Assembly (NCBI RefSeq): GCF_009362735.1
Contig: NZ_WHNP01000003.1
Coordinates: 62,001-126,000, forward strand
Length of the DNA stretch: 64,000 bases
Direction of reading: 5' to 3'
Source: Paraburkholderia franconis
Lineage (GTDB): Bacteria > Pseudomonadota > Gammaproteobacteria > Burkholderiales > Burkholderiaceae
A program made the translations under genes and the position numbers. This document shows, piece after piece, positions 36,142 to 43,938 of this stretch (its first letter is position 1; every line of letters begins with the position of its first letter). A model generated the notes under the pieces. That model did no database searches. It was not told the DNA's origin and saw only the letters and a program-made list of their open reading frames with translations.

Positions 36142-36337
36142 GCATGGGATCGGAGTAGGTGCTCTGCATGGGGCTGGAGTAACTGCTAAAGCACCATCTC
36201 CAGCCGACAGCCAAAGCGTCAACTCTGGTCGACCGCAACAAGGTTGCATGGGACCAGAGTAGGTGCTCTGCATGAGGCTGGAGTAACTGCTAAAGCACCA
36301 ACTCCAGCCGACAGCTAAAGCACCAACTCTGGTCGAC
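36142..36337. repeat. Two 92-bp structured intergenic repeats (copies A and B)
   Basis: Copy A 36142-36233 and copy B 36246-36337 share 85 of 92 positions, spaced by a 12-bp connector. Copy B folds as an outer 16-bp stem (36252-36267 with 36319-36334, one mismatch) around an inner stem GGCTGGAGT/ACTCCAGCC (36276-36284 with 36301-36309) and a TGCT/AGCA tip. Copy A keeps the inner stem (36172-36179 with 36198-36205) but its outer stem has decayed. The same family occurs at 50343-50491. The repeat pair fills the gap between the fadB-like and fadA-like genes, ending 13 bp before the thiolase start. Confidence 0.9.
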
Positions 36338-36350
36338 AAAGGAGCTTCAA

Positions 36351-37550
36351 ATGACAAAGCAATTGCAGGACGCCTATATCGTCGCCGCGAGCCGCACGCC
36401 GATCGGCAAGGCGCCGCGCGGAATGTTCAAGAACACGCGCCCCGACGAACTGCTGGTGCACGCGATCCGATCGGCTGTCGCGCAGGTGCCCGGCCTCGAT
36501 ACGTCGCTGATCGAAGACGCGATCGTCGGCTGCGCGATTCCCGAAGCCGAGCAGGGGCTCAACGTCGCGCGGATGGGCGCGTTGCTGGCGGGTCTGCCGA
36601 GCACGGTCGGCGGCGTGACGGTGAACCGTTTCTGCGCATCGGGCGTGACGGCGCTCGCGATGGCGGCGGACCGCATTCGCGTCGGCGAATCGGACGTGAT
36701 GATCGCGGGCGGCTGCGAATCGATGAGCATGGTGCCGATGATGGGCAACAAGCCGTCGCTGTCGCCGCATATCTTCGACCGCAATGAGGACGTCGGCATC
36801 GCCTACGGGATGGGCCTCACGGCAGAGAAAGTCGCGGAGCGCTGGAAGGTGAGCCGCGAGCAGCAGGACCAGTTCTCCGTCGAATCGCACCGCAAGGCGA
36901 TCGCCGCGCAGCAGTCGGGCGAGTTCAACGACGAGATCGCGCCGTACATGCTCACCGAGCGCTTTCCCGATCTGGCGACGGGCGAGATCAACGTGAAGAC
37001 GCGCGAAGTGAAGCTCGACGAAGGCCCGCGCGCCGATACGTCGATGGAAGGTCTCGCGAAGCTGCGCACCGTGTTCGCGAACAAGGGCTCGGTGACGGCG
37101 GGCAACAGCTCGCAGACGTCGGATGGCGCGGGCGCGCTGATCGTCGTGTCGGAAAAGATCCTGAAGCAGTTCAACCTGACGCCGCTCGCGCGCTTCGTCA
37201 GCTTCGCCGTGCGTGGCGTGCCGCCGGAGATCATGGGCATCGGTCCGAAGGAAGCGATTCCCGCTGCGCTCAAAGCTGCGGGTCTCAGGCAGGACGATAT
37301 CGACTGGATCGAGCTGAACGAGGCGTTTGCAGCGCAATCGCTCGCCGTGATCAACGATCTCGGCCTCGATCCGTCAAAGATCAATCCGCTCGGCGGCGCG
37401 ATCGCGCTCGGTCATCCGCTCGGCGCGACGGGTGCGATTCGTGCTGCAACCGTCGTGCATGGACTGCGCCGGCGCAATCTGAAGTACGGGATGGTGACCA
37501 TGTGCGTCGGGACGGGCATGGGCGCGGCGGGGATCATCGAGCGGCTGTAG
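36351..37550 (+). CDS. Acetyl-CoA C-acyltransferase (3-ketoacyl-CoA thiolase)
   Basis: Thiolase-fold enzyme, 399 residues, that cleaves 3-ketoacyl-CoA with CoA as the last step of beta-oxidation. Nucleophilic Cys in VNRFCASGVTALAMAADRI (about residue 90), catalytic His in ALGHPLGATGAIRAA (about 356), and the second Cys in VTMCVGTGMGAAGIIERL (about 386). AAAGGAG lies 8 nt before the ATG. It is the FadA partner of the preceding fused enzyme but is separated from it by the two structured repeats. An acetyl-CoA acetyltransferase role is possible but context favours degradation. Confidence 0.94.
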   Translation: MTKQLQDAYIVAASRTPIGKAPRGMFKNTRPDELLVHAIRSAVAQVPGLDTSLIEDAIVGCAIPEAEQGLNVARMGALLAGLPSTVGGVTVNRFCASGVTALAMAADRIRVGESDVMIAGGCESMSMVPMMGNKPSLSPHIFDRNEDVGIAYGMGLTAEKVAERWKVSREQQDQFSVESHRKAIAAQQSGEFNDEIAPYMLTERFPDLATGEINVKTREVKLDEGPRADTSMEGLAKLRTVFANKGSVTAGNSSQTSDGAGALIVVSEKILKQFNLTPLARFVSFAVRGVPPEIMGIGPKEAIPAALKAAGLRQDDIDWIELNEAFAAQSLAVINDLGLDPSKINPLGGAIALGHPLGATGAIRAATVVHGLRRRNLKYGMVTMCVGTGMGAAGIIERL

Positions 37551-37653
37551 TTCACCCTTAGTTCTCTATCGCCTGCGGGCCGCTCTTTGCCGCATTGATG
37601 CGGGCGGTCCGCCTGGCACGTGCAACACACCGACGACGTCGAGGAGTCACAAG

Positions 37654-38418
37654 ATGGACATTCTGGTCGAACGCACAGCCGACGTGCTGGCGATAGCCTT
37701 CAATCGTCCCGACAAGAAGAACGCGATCACGGCCGCGATGTATCAGACGATGGCCGACGCGCTGGTTCAGGCGCAAGACGACGCTTCGGTGCGCGCGATC
37801 CTGATCCGCGGCAGCGTCGGCATTTTCAGCGCGGGCAACGATCTCGAAGACTTCTTGAAAAAGCCGCCCGTCAGCGAAGACGCGCCCGTGTTCCAGTTCC
37901 TGCGCGCGATCTCGGCGGCGGAAAAGCCGCTGGTGGCGTCGGTGGCGGGCGCGGCCGTCGGCGTGGGCACGACGCTGCTGTTGCATTGCGATTTCGTCTA
38001 CGCGGCCGACACCGCGATGTTCTCGCTGCCGTTCGCGCAACTGGGCCTCTGTCCGGAAGCAGCGTCGTCGCTGCTGTTGCAGCGCGTCGCCGGCTATCAG
38101 GCGGCCGCCGAAAAGCTGATGCTCGGCGAAGCGTTCGACGCGAAGGAAGCGCAGCGCATGGGCTTCGTGAACCGCCTGCTGCCCGCGGCCGAAGTGGATG
38201 CGTTCGCGATGAAACAGGCGCAGAAGCTGGCCGCGCTGCCCGCATCGTCGCTGCGCGTGACCAAGCAGTTGATGAAGCGCGCCGCGCAGCACGAACTGCG
38301 CGCGCAGATGACCGACGAGGCCGTGCACTTCGCGAAGATGCTGCTCGCGCCCGAGGCGAAGGAAGCGTTCAACGCGTTCTTCGAGAAGCGCAAGCCGGAC
38401 TTCCGGCAGTTCGACTGA
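37654..38418 (+). CDS. Enoyl-CoA hydratase/isomerase family protein
   Basis: Crotonase-fold protein, 254 residues. Oxyanion-hole elements: FNRPDKKNAITAAMYQTMADAL, GIFSAGNDLEDFL (about 58-70) and VASVAGAAVGVGTTLLLHCDFVYAADTAMFSLPFAQLGLCPEAASSLLL (about 92-140). One of the two usual catalytic Glu positions appears replaced in LPFAQLGLCPEA, where the second region keeps Glu. Likely an auxiliary hydratase or delta-isomerase of beta-oxidation; it lies 103 bp after the thiolase and ends the cluster, convergent with fdhD. Confidence 0.88.
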   Translation: MDILVERTADVLAIAFNRPDKKNAITAAMYQTMADALVQAQDDASVRAILIRGSVGIFSAGNDLEDFLKKPPVSEDAPVFQFLRAISAAEKPLVASVAGAAVGVGTTLLLHCDFVYAADTAMFSLPFAQLGLCPEAASSLLLQRVAGYQAAAEKLMLGEAFDAKEAQRMGFVNRLLPAAEVDAFAMKQAQKLAALPASSLRVTKQLMKRAAQHELRAQMTDEAVHFAKMLLAPEAKEAFNAFFEKRKPDFRQFD

Positions 38419-38443
38419 ACGGGGCCGCGTTCGCGAGCCGTCG

Positions 38444-39274
38444 TCAGACGGTGTCGTAATCGACGTAACTCGACTCGCGGCAGAAGCTCACGAGCCGCAC
38501 GCCCGCTTCGCGCGCAATCGTGATCGCGAGCGACGAAGGCGCTGAAATGGTCGCGACCATCGGAATGTCGACGCGCGCGGCCTTGCGCACCAGCTCGTAG
38601 CTCGCGCGGCTCGACAGGAACACGAAGCCGTCCGTCGTATCGACGCGGTCCAGCACGAGCCGGCCGATCAGCTTGTCGAGCGCGTTGTGGCGGCCGACGT
38701 CCTCGAACGCATAGCGGATCGCGCCCGTCGCATCGCACCACGCGGCGGCGTGCAGGCCGCCCGTCATCTTCGTGAGCGCCTGATGTGCGGGCAGCTCCTT
38801 CGCGGCGCGGGCGATCGCATCGGGCGCGAGCCGTTGCAGAAAGCCGGTGTCGGGTATGCGTTCGGGCGTCAGGTCGAGCAGATCGATGCTTTCGATGCCG
38901 CACACGCCGCAGCCCGTTCTCCCGGACAGCGCGCGACGCTTCTCCTTCAGCGCGACGAATGCCTGCTGCACGACGGTCAGCTGCACTTCCGCGTGGGGCA
39001 ATTTGCCGTCGCGGAACTCGACCTCGATGTCCTGAATGTGCGCGCCGCGCTCGACGATCCCCTCCGAAATCGCAAACCCGACCGCGAACTCCTCCAGATC
39101 GCGCGGCGTGCACATCATCACCGCATGCGAGATGCCGTTGAAGACGAGCGCAACGGGCCACTCCTGGCCGACATGATCGGTGACCGTTTCGACCATTTCT
39201 ACCGCTTGGCCGCGGTGCCGGCGCACCGATTGCTCGATGACGCCCGGCTGTTCGCCCGTTTCCAGTTCGTTCAC
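38444..39274 (-). CDS. fdhD: Formate dehydrogenase accessory sulfurtransferase FdhD
   Basis: Transfers sulfur from IscS to the molybdenum/tungsten-bis-MGD cofactor so that formate dehydrogenase becomes active; cytosolic, 276 residues. The redox CxxC is in SGRTGCGVCGIESIDLL (about residues 128-131), with VALVFNGISHAVMMCTPRDLEEFAVGFA at the start of the fold and AFEDVGRHNALDKLIG and SSRASYELVRKAA later. No formate dehydrogenase subunit gene is in the window. It is divergent from a nitrate-reductase-associated gene across 139 bp. Confidence 0.95.
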   Translation of the reverse strand: MNELETGEQPGVIEQSVRRHRGQAVEMVETVTDHVGQEWPVALVFNGISHAVMMCTPRDLEEFAVGFAISEGIVERGAHIQDIEVEFRDGKLPHAEVQLTVVQQAFVALKEKRRALSGRTGCGVCGIESIDLLDLTPERIPDTGFLQRLAPDAIARAAKELPAHQALTKMTGGLHAAAWCDATGAIRYAFEDVGRHNALDKLIGRLVLDRVDTTDGFVFLSSRASYELVRKAARVDIPMVATISAPSSLAITIAREAGVRLVSFCRESSYVDYDTV

Positions 39275-39413
39275 CTGCCTGCTCCTCTCATGCCGTGCAA
39301 AGGGTTGCTCCGCGTTGGCGGCAGTCGACGGCAGGGCCGCCGCGCCGCGAATAAGGTTCTAAAATACCTCAGACCGGCTTAGCGCGTTGGCCGCCGAACA
39401 AGAGGAATCTGCT

Positions 39414-39890
39414 ATGGGACTCAATGATGCGCCGCTGCTGTTCAACTTCGAGATCGAATCTTCGGAGAATTTGAAATTTATCCCGATGGTCGTCCGCTTC
39501 AATCTCGACCGTTTCGGGCTGCGGATTTCGCTCGAACAATGGCAGATGCTGCCGCACGAAGACCGCACGCTGCTCGCGCGTTTTCCCGTCGACGAAGACA
39601 CCGCGATCGAGCCGAACTTCGATCACGCGCTCTTCGAAATGATGCGCACGCACGCGAACGTCGAGCCCGAGTGGTTCTCGCCCGAGGATAACCCGGCGTG
39701 GCGCGACACCGCAGCCGTCCCCGAGACCGTGCTGCATCAGGCGAATCTCGCGAACCTGAGCCCGCCGGGCGTCGACGACTGGGCGCGGCTCGATCCGTTC
39801 AAGCGTTACGTGCTCGCCAAACTGGCACGCAAGAGCGCGAGCAACCACGATTTCCTGCCCGCGATGAAGGAATTCGGTCTCGCCGGCTGA
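39414..39890 (+). CDS. Nitrate reductase associated protein family
   Basis: A 158-residue protein matching the small nitrate-reductase-associated family (PF09655-type): N-terminal LFNFEIESSENLKFIPMVVRFNLDRFGLRISLEQWQMLP is characteristic. The biochemical role is unknown; in other bacteria the gene lies near assimilatory nitrate reductase or molybdoenzyme genes. The start at 39414 (MGLNDAPLL) has GAGGAA upstream, while the ATG at 39387 lacks a ribosome-binding site. The neighbouring fdhD, also a molybdoenzyme factor, supports a role in molybdoenzyme assembly, but that is inference. Confidence 0.8.
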   Translation: MGLNDAPLLFNFEIESSENLKFIPMVVRFNLDRFGLRISLEQWQMLPHEDRTLLARFPVDEDTAIEPNFDHALFEMMRTHANVEPEWFSPEDNPAWRDTAAVPETVLHQANLANLSPPGVDDWARLDPFKRYVLAKLARKSASNHDFLPAMKEFGLAG

Positions 39891-40072
39891 TCCCCGCGAA
39901 AGATTTTTTCGTTTTCACACTCAATCTCCTCCGAACGCTGCCGTTATCCAAAGATGGCGCGTAAGAGCGCTGCGCCCGGCGACGCGTCTCTCGTCCGGGG
40001 CGCCCGCGTGCGCCGCCTGTGAACGGCTCCCTCGCGGGCATCGCCTGCAGGATCGAACGACGTTCGGAACCT

Positions 40073-43000
40073 ATGATCTCTTTCCTATCGAAGCGGCTGC
40101 TGATCAACCTGGCGGTCGTCGCCGCGGCTGTCGGCGCGAACGCCTTTGTCGCGTACACGCAGATTCGCGGACAGCGCGACGCCGATGAGCGAACGGTCCG
40201 TTCGACGGCCATTCGCGAGAATCTCGAAGCGTATCGCGCGACGCTCGACCACGGCCTGTCCGTGCTCGGCCGCTACGAGGCGGGGGGCATGGCGGCGCCC
40301 GCGAATGCGGGATCGGCGATGTCTGTGACGCTGGCGAAGCTCGAAACGACGCTGCGCGACCAGTTGGCGAGCGAACCGGCGATCGCCGCCGAGTTCGGCC
40401 GGCTCACGGCCGATGGCAGCCGTCTCCAGCAGGACATCGCGCTCGCGCTCGACGGGACGATGGCGCCCGGAGCGGACGACACGCGCGCCTGGGCGGCGCA
40501 AGCCTACACGCGCCTCGGCATGGAATCCGACCAGATCGACGAGCGCATCGGCCGGCTGCGCGACGAGGAGGACCGTGCGCTGAAGGCGGCGCTCGACGAA
40601 TCGATGCGCGACACGCAGTACGCGACGCTCGTCCTCATCTCGACGCTGCTCGCGGGCAGCGGGCTTCTGATCTACACGTTCGGCGCGCGCGAAAACGTCG
40701 CGCGGGAAAAGCTGCGCATCGCGAAGGCGCTGCATCGCAACGACGAGCGGTTTCGCGGGCTGTTCGAAGAGCATCCCGTGCCGATGTACATCTTCGACCG
40801 CGAAACGCTGCGCTTTCTCGCCGTCAACGCCGCGGCCGTCCAGCAGTACGGCTACACGGAGAGCGACTTCCTGTCGATGACGATCCGCGACATCCGCCCG
40901 GGTTCCGAGGTCGCGCGGCTCGATTCGCATCTGCAGCGCAGCGACGCGACGCCGGGTGGCCCGCGCACGATGGCGGGCATCTGGCATCACCGCCGCAAGG
41001 ACGGCTCGCTGATCAGCGCCGACATCTCGTATCACGCGATGACGTTCGTGGGCCGCCCCGCGCTCTTCGTGCTCGCCGACGACGTCACCGAACAGATCAA
41101 CGCCGAAGCCGAAGCGCAGCGCTCGAACCAGATGCTCGAAACGGTGATCGACAACATCCCGCAGCGCATCTTCTGGAAGGGCAAGGACTTGCGCTATCTC
41201 GGCTGCAACATGGCGTTCGCGCGCGATGCGGGGCTTGCGTACCCGGAGCAGGTGATCGGCAAGCTCGACGAGGACATGCCGTGGCGCGCGTTCGCTGACA
41301 AGCTGCATCGCCACGACCTGGAGGTGATGAACTCGGGCGTGCCGAAGATGAACTTCGAAGTCGACGTGGTGATCGACGGCGTGCATCGCACGACGATGAC
41401 GAGCAAGCTGCCGTTCACCGACGGCGAGGGCCGCGTGATCGGCGTGCTCGGCTCGTACACGGACATCACGGAGCGCAAGCGTGCCGATCTCGCGCTGCGT
41501 CTGCAAAGCCGCGCGCTCGATGCGAGCGTCAACGCGATTCTGATCACCGCGCCTTCGAACGAAGGCAATCTGATCGAATACGTGAACCCGGCGTTCAAGC
41601 GCATCACGGGCTACGATCCGCAGGAAGTGATCGGCCAGGACTGCCGCCTGTTGCAGCGCGACGACCGCGATCAGGACGGCATCGCCGCGATCCGTCAGGC
41701 GCTCGTGGCGAACCGCGAGGTGAGCGCGGTGCTGCGCAATTACCGCAAGGACGGCGCGCTGTTCTGGAATCAGCTGTATATCGCGCCCGTGCCCGATGCC
41801 GACGGACAGACCACGCACCACATCGCCGTCATCAACGACGTGACGGCGCTGATCCGCTATCAGGAGCAGCTCGAATATCAGGCGAACTACGACGGCCTCA
41901 CGCGGCTGCCGAACCGCAATCTGCTGCGCGACCGCCTGCAACATGCGCTGATCGTCGCGGAGCGGCATCACAAGGGCGTGGCCGTCGTGTTCATCGATCT
42001 CGACGGCTTCAAGAACGTCAACGACAGCCTCGGGCACAGCGTCGGTGATCGTCTGTTGTCGGTGGTCGCGGACCGTCTCGCGCGTTGCGCGCGTGCGAGC
42101 GATACGGTGGCGCGTCACGGCGGCGACGAGTTCGTGATCGTGATGACGGATACCGTCGACGAGCAGTCGCTGATCGCGTGGATGGAGCGCGTGCGTGCGT
42201 CGATCTCTGAGCCGGTGTGGCTCGACGGCACGGAGTTGTACGTCGGGTGCAGCATGGGCGCGAGCCTGTTCCCGCAGGACGGCGACGACGCCGAAACGCT
42301 GATGAAGAAGGCCGATCTCGCGATGTATCGCGCGAAGGACATGGGCCGCAACACGTTCCAGTTCTATCAGCCGGAGATGAACGTGTCGGCGGGCGCGCGG
42401 CTCAACATGGAGCGGCGTCTGCGCCGCGCGCTGCGCGACAACGAATTCCTGCTGCACTATCAGCCGCAGGTCGATATCGAAACGGGCCAGGTGGTCGGCA
42501 TGGAAGCGCTCGTGCGCTGGCGCGATCCCGAGGTCGGTCTGATTCCGCCGTCGCAGTTCATTCCCGTCGCCGAGGAAAGCGGTCTGATCGGGCCGCTGTC
42601 CGAATGGGTGCTGCGCGAAGCGTGCCGGCAGAACAAGGCATGGCAGGACGAAGGCCTGCCAGCCGCGCGCGTGTCGGTAAACTTGTCGGCGCGGCAGTTC
42701 CAGCAGCGCGACATTGCGAAGCTCGTGACGCAGGTGCTCGCCGACACTGGGCTTGAGCCGCAGTATCTGGAGCTCGAACTGACCGAGAGCACCATCATGC
42801 GCAACGCCGAAGAAGCCGTGACGATGCTCACCGAACTGCACGCGCTCGGCATCGGTCTCGCCATCGACGACTTCGGCACCGGCTATTCGAGCCTGAGCTA
42901 TCTGAAGCGCTTCCCGGTGGACCGCTTGAAGATCGACAGATCGTTCGTGTCGGATATCGGCGAATCGTCGGACGATGAAACGATCACGTCGGCGATCATC

Positions 43001-43207
43001 GCGCTGGCGCACTCGCTGAATCTGCAGGTGATCGCGGAAGGCGTCGAGACGTCGACGCAACTCGACTTCCTCAAGGAGCGTGCGTGCGACGAGATGCAGG
43101 GTTACTTCTTTGCGAAGCCGCTGCCGCACGACGCGATTCCCGACATGCTGCAGCGAAGCGCGGACAATGCCGCGGAAAATGAGGACGTAGCCGCGGCGGA
43201 CGCCTGA
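40073..43207 (+). CDS. Membrane PAS-GGDEF-EAL cyclic-di-GMP protein
   Basis: Inner-membrane signalling protein of 1044 residues from the ATG at 40073 (MISFLSKRLLINL), preferred over the GTG at 40019, which puts polar sequence before the first helix. Order: TM helix (about 9-27), helical sensor region, second TM (about 184-204, LVLISTLLAGSGLLIYTF), three PAS domains (about 220-345, 350-475, 480-600), GGDEF (about 620-785) and EAL (about 795-1040). The cyclase has an intact GGDEF and an RxxD inhibitory site (RASD, five residues earlier). The EAL part keeps EALVRW, ELTES, DDFGTGYSS, the K of DRLKIDRS and AEGVET, so both synthesis and hydrolysis may be possible. Confidence 0.93.
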   Translation: MISFLSKRLLINLAVVAAAVGANAFVAYTQIRGQRDADERTVRSTAIRENLEAYRATLDHGLSVLGRYEAGGMAAPANAGSAMSVTLAKLETTLRDQLASEPAIAAEFGRLTADGSRLQQDIALALDGTMAPGADDTRAWAAQAYTRLGMESDQIDERIGRLRDEEDRALKAALDESMRDTQYATLVLISTLLAGSGLLIYTFGARENVAREKLRIAKALHRNDERFRGLFEEHPVPMYIFDRETLRFLAVNAAAVQQYGYTESDFLSMTIRDIRPGSEVARLDSHLQRSDATPGGPRTMAGIWHHRRKDGSLISADISYHAMTFVGRPALFVLADDVTEQINAEAEAQRSNQMLETVIDNIPQRIFWKGKDLRYLGCNMAFARDAGLAYPEQVIGKLDEDMPWRAFADKLHRHDLEVMNSGVPKMNFEVDVVIDGVHRTTMTSKLPFTDGEGRVIGVLGSYTDITERKRADLALRLQSRALDASVNAILITAPSNEGNLIEYVNPAFKRITGYDPQEVIGQDCRLLQRDDRDQDGIAAIRQALVANREVSAVLRNYRKDGALFWNQLYIAPVPDADGQTTHHIAVINDVTALIRYQEQLEYQANYDGLTRLPNRNLLRDRLQHALIVAERHHKGVAVVFIDLDGFKNVNDSLGHSVGDRLLSVVADRLARCARASDTVARHGGDEFVIVMTDTVDEQSLIAWMERVRASISEPVWLDGTELYVGCSMGASLFPQDGDDAETLMKKADLAMYRAKDMGRNTFQFYQPEMNVSAGARLNMERRLRRALRDNEFLLHYQPQVDIETGQVVGMEALVRWRDPEVGLIPPSQFIPVAEESGLIGPLSEWVLREACRQNKAWQDEGLPAARVSVNLSARQFQQRDIAKLVTQVLADTGLEPQYLELELTESTIMRNAEEAVTMLTELHALGIGLAIDDFGTGYSSLSYLKRFPVDRLKIDRSFVSDIGESSDDETITSAIIALAHSLNLQVIAEGVETSTQLDFLKERACDEMQGYFFAKPLPHDAIPDMLQRSADNAAENEDVAAADA

Positions 43208-43271
43208 TCGCGCGGCTTCCAGGCGTGAGCGTGCGAGGCGCCATGCAAGGCGGCGTCGCGATGTTCGAACC

Positions 43272-43679
43272 TCAGTCCAGCTGAGGCAGTGCGCGCGGAC
43301 GGCGGTCGCTGTCCGTCGCGACATACGTGAGGGTCGCTTCCGTGACCTTCACCACTTCTTCCGCGAGGCTCATGCGCTGCGCGTAGACCTCGACGTCGAC
43401 TGTGACCGACGTGTTGCCCGTCTTCACGATATCCGCGTAAAAGGTCAGCAGATCGCCGACGAACACCGGCTGCTTGAACACGAACGAATTGACTGCGATT
43501 GTCGCCACGCGGCCGTTCGCGCGGCGGCTCGCGGGAATCGAGCCGGCAATGTCGACCTGCGCCATGATCCAGCCGCCGAACACATCGCCGTGGACGTTCG
43601 CATCCGACGGTTGTGGAACGACGCGTAGCGCGCACGGTTTCTGCGGAAGTTGGAGAGTCTGGGTCATCGGGGTATCCAT
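43272..43679 (-). CDS. Acyl-CoA thioesterase, YciA-like hotdog
   Basis: A 135-residue hotdog-fold thioesterase that hydrolyses acyl-CoA. Signature DANVHGDVFGGWIMAQVDIAGSIPA (about 26-50, with the catalytic Asp region) and FKQPVFVGDLLTFYADIVKTGNTSVTVDVEVYAQR match the YciA group. The start may be 43679 or the in-frame ATG at 43667 (MTQTLQLP); neither has a clear ribosome-binding site. It is convergent with the cyclic-di-GMP gene and divergent from the ABC exporter. Confidence 0.88.
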   Translation of the reverse strand: MDTPMTQTLQLPQKPCALRVVPQPSDANVHGDVFGGWIMAQVDIAGSIPASRRANGRVATIAVNSFVFKQPVFVGDLLTFYADIVKTGNTSVTVDVEVYAQRMSLAEEVVKVTEATLTYVATDSDRRPRALPQLD

Positions 43680-43938
43680 AAAAATCAGTTGGGCCGACAG
43701 CGGCAGCGGCGGATCTCACGACAACGGCACGACGGGAACGGCAAACGACGCTGGGTCAGCGCTGTGAAAGCGGCGCCAGCCGGCTTCTGCGACAATATTG
43801 TCGAATCAGGAATTGTACGGGAAAGCGCGTGCCGGAGCGCATCAGGCTCCGGGGCGCTTCTGGACGTTTCAGGCGCGTCCCCCGTCACATTTCCCATCAG
43901 TCACGCGTCACGCGTGCAGGCTCCCCCACAAAACAATC
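43680..43938. other. Intergenic region between thioesterase and ABC exporter
   Basis: 259 bp between divergent genes. The ABC exporter frame is open into it from 43798, but I see no convincing earlier start, no clear promoter pair and no repeat. Confidence 0.4.

Noticed and set aside
36142..36337. Paired repeats as a CRISPR array or riboswitch
   Set aside because: Only two imperfect copies, no regular spacers; a second pair lies at an unrelated locus, so a metabolite riboswitch is unlikely.
40085..43324. Antisense open frame of 1079 codons over the GGDEF-EAL gene
   Set aside because: Same GC-driven shadow; no domain motif, and the sense strand is fully explained.
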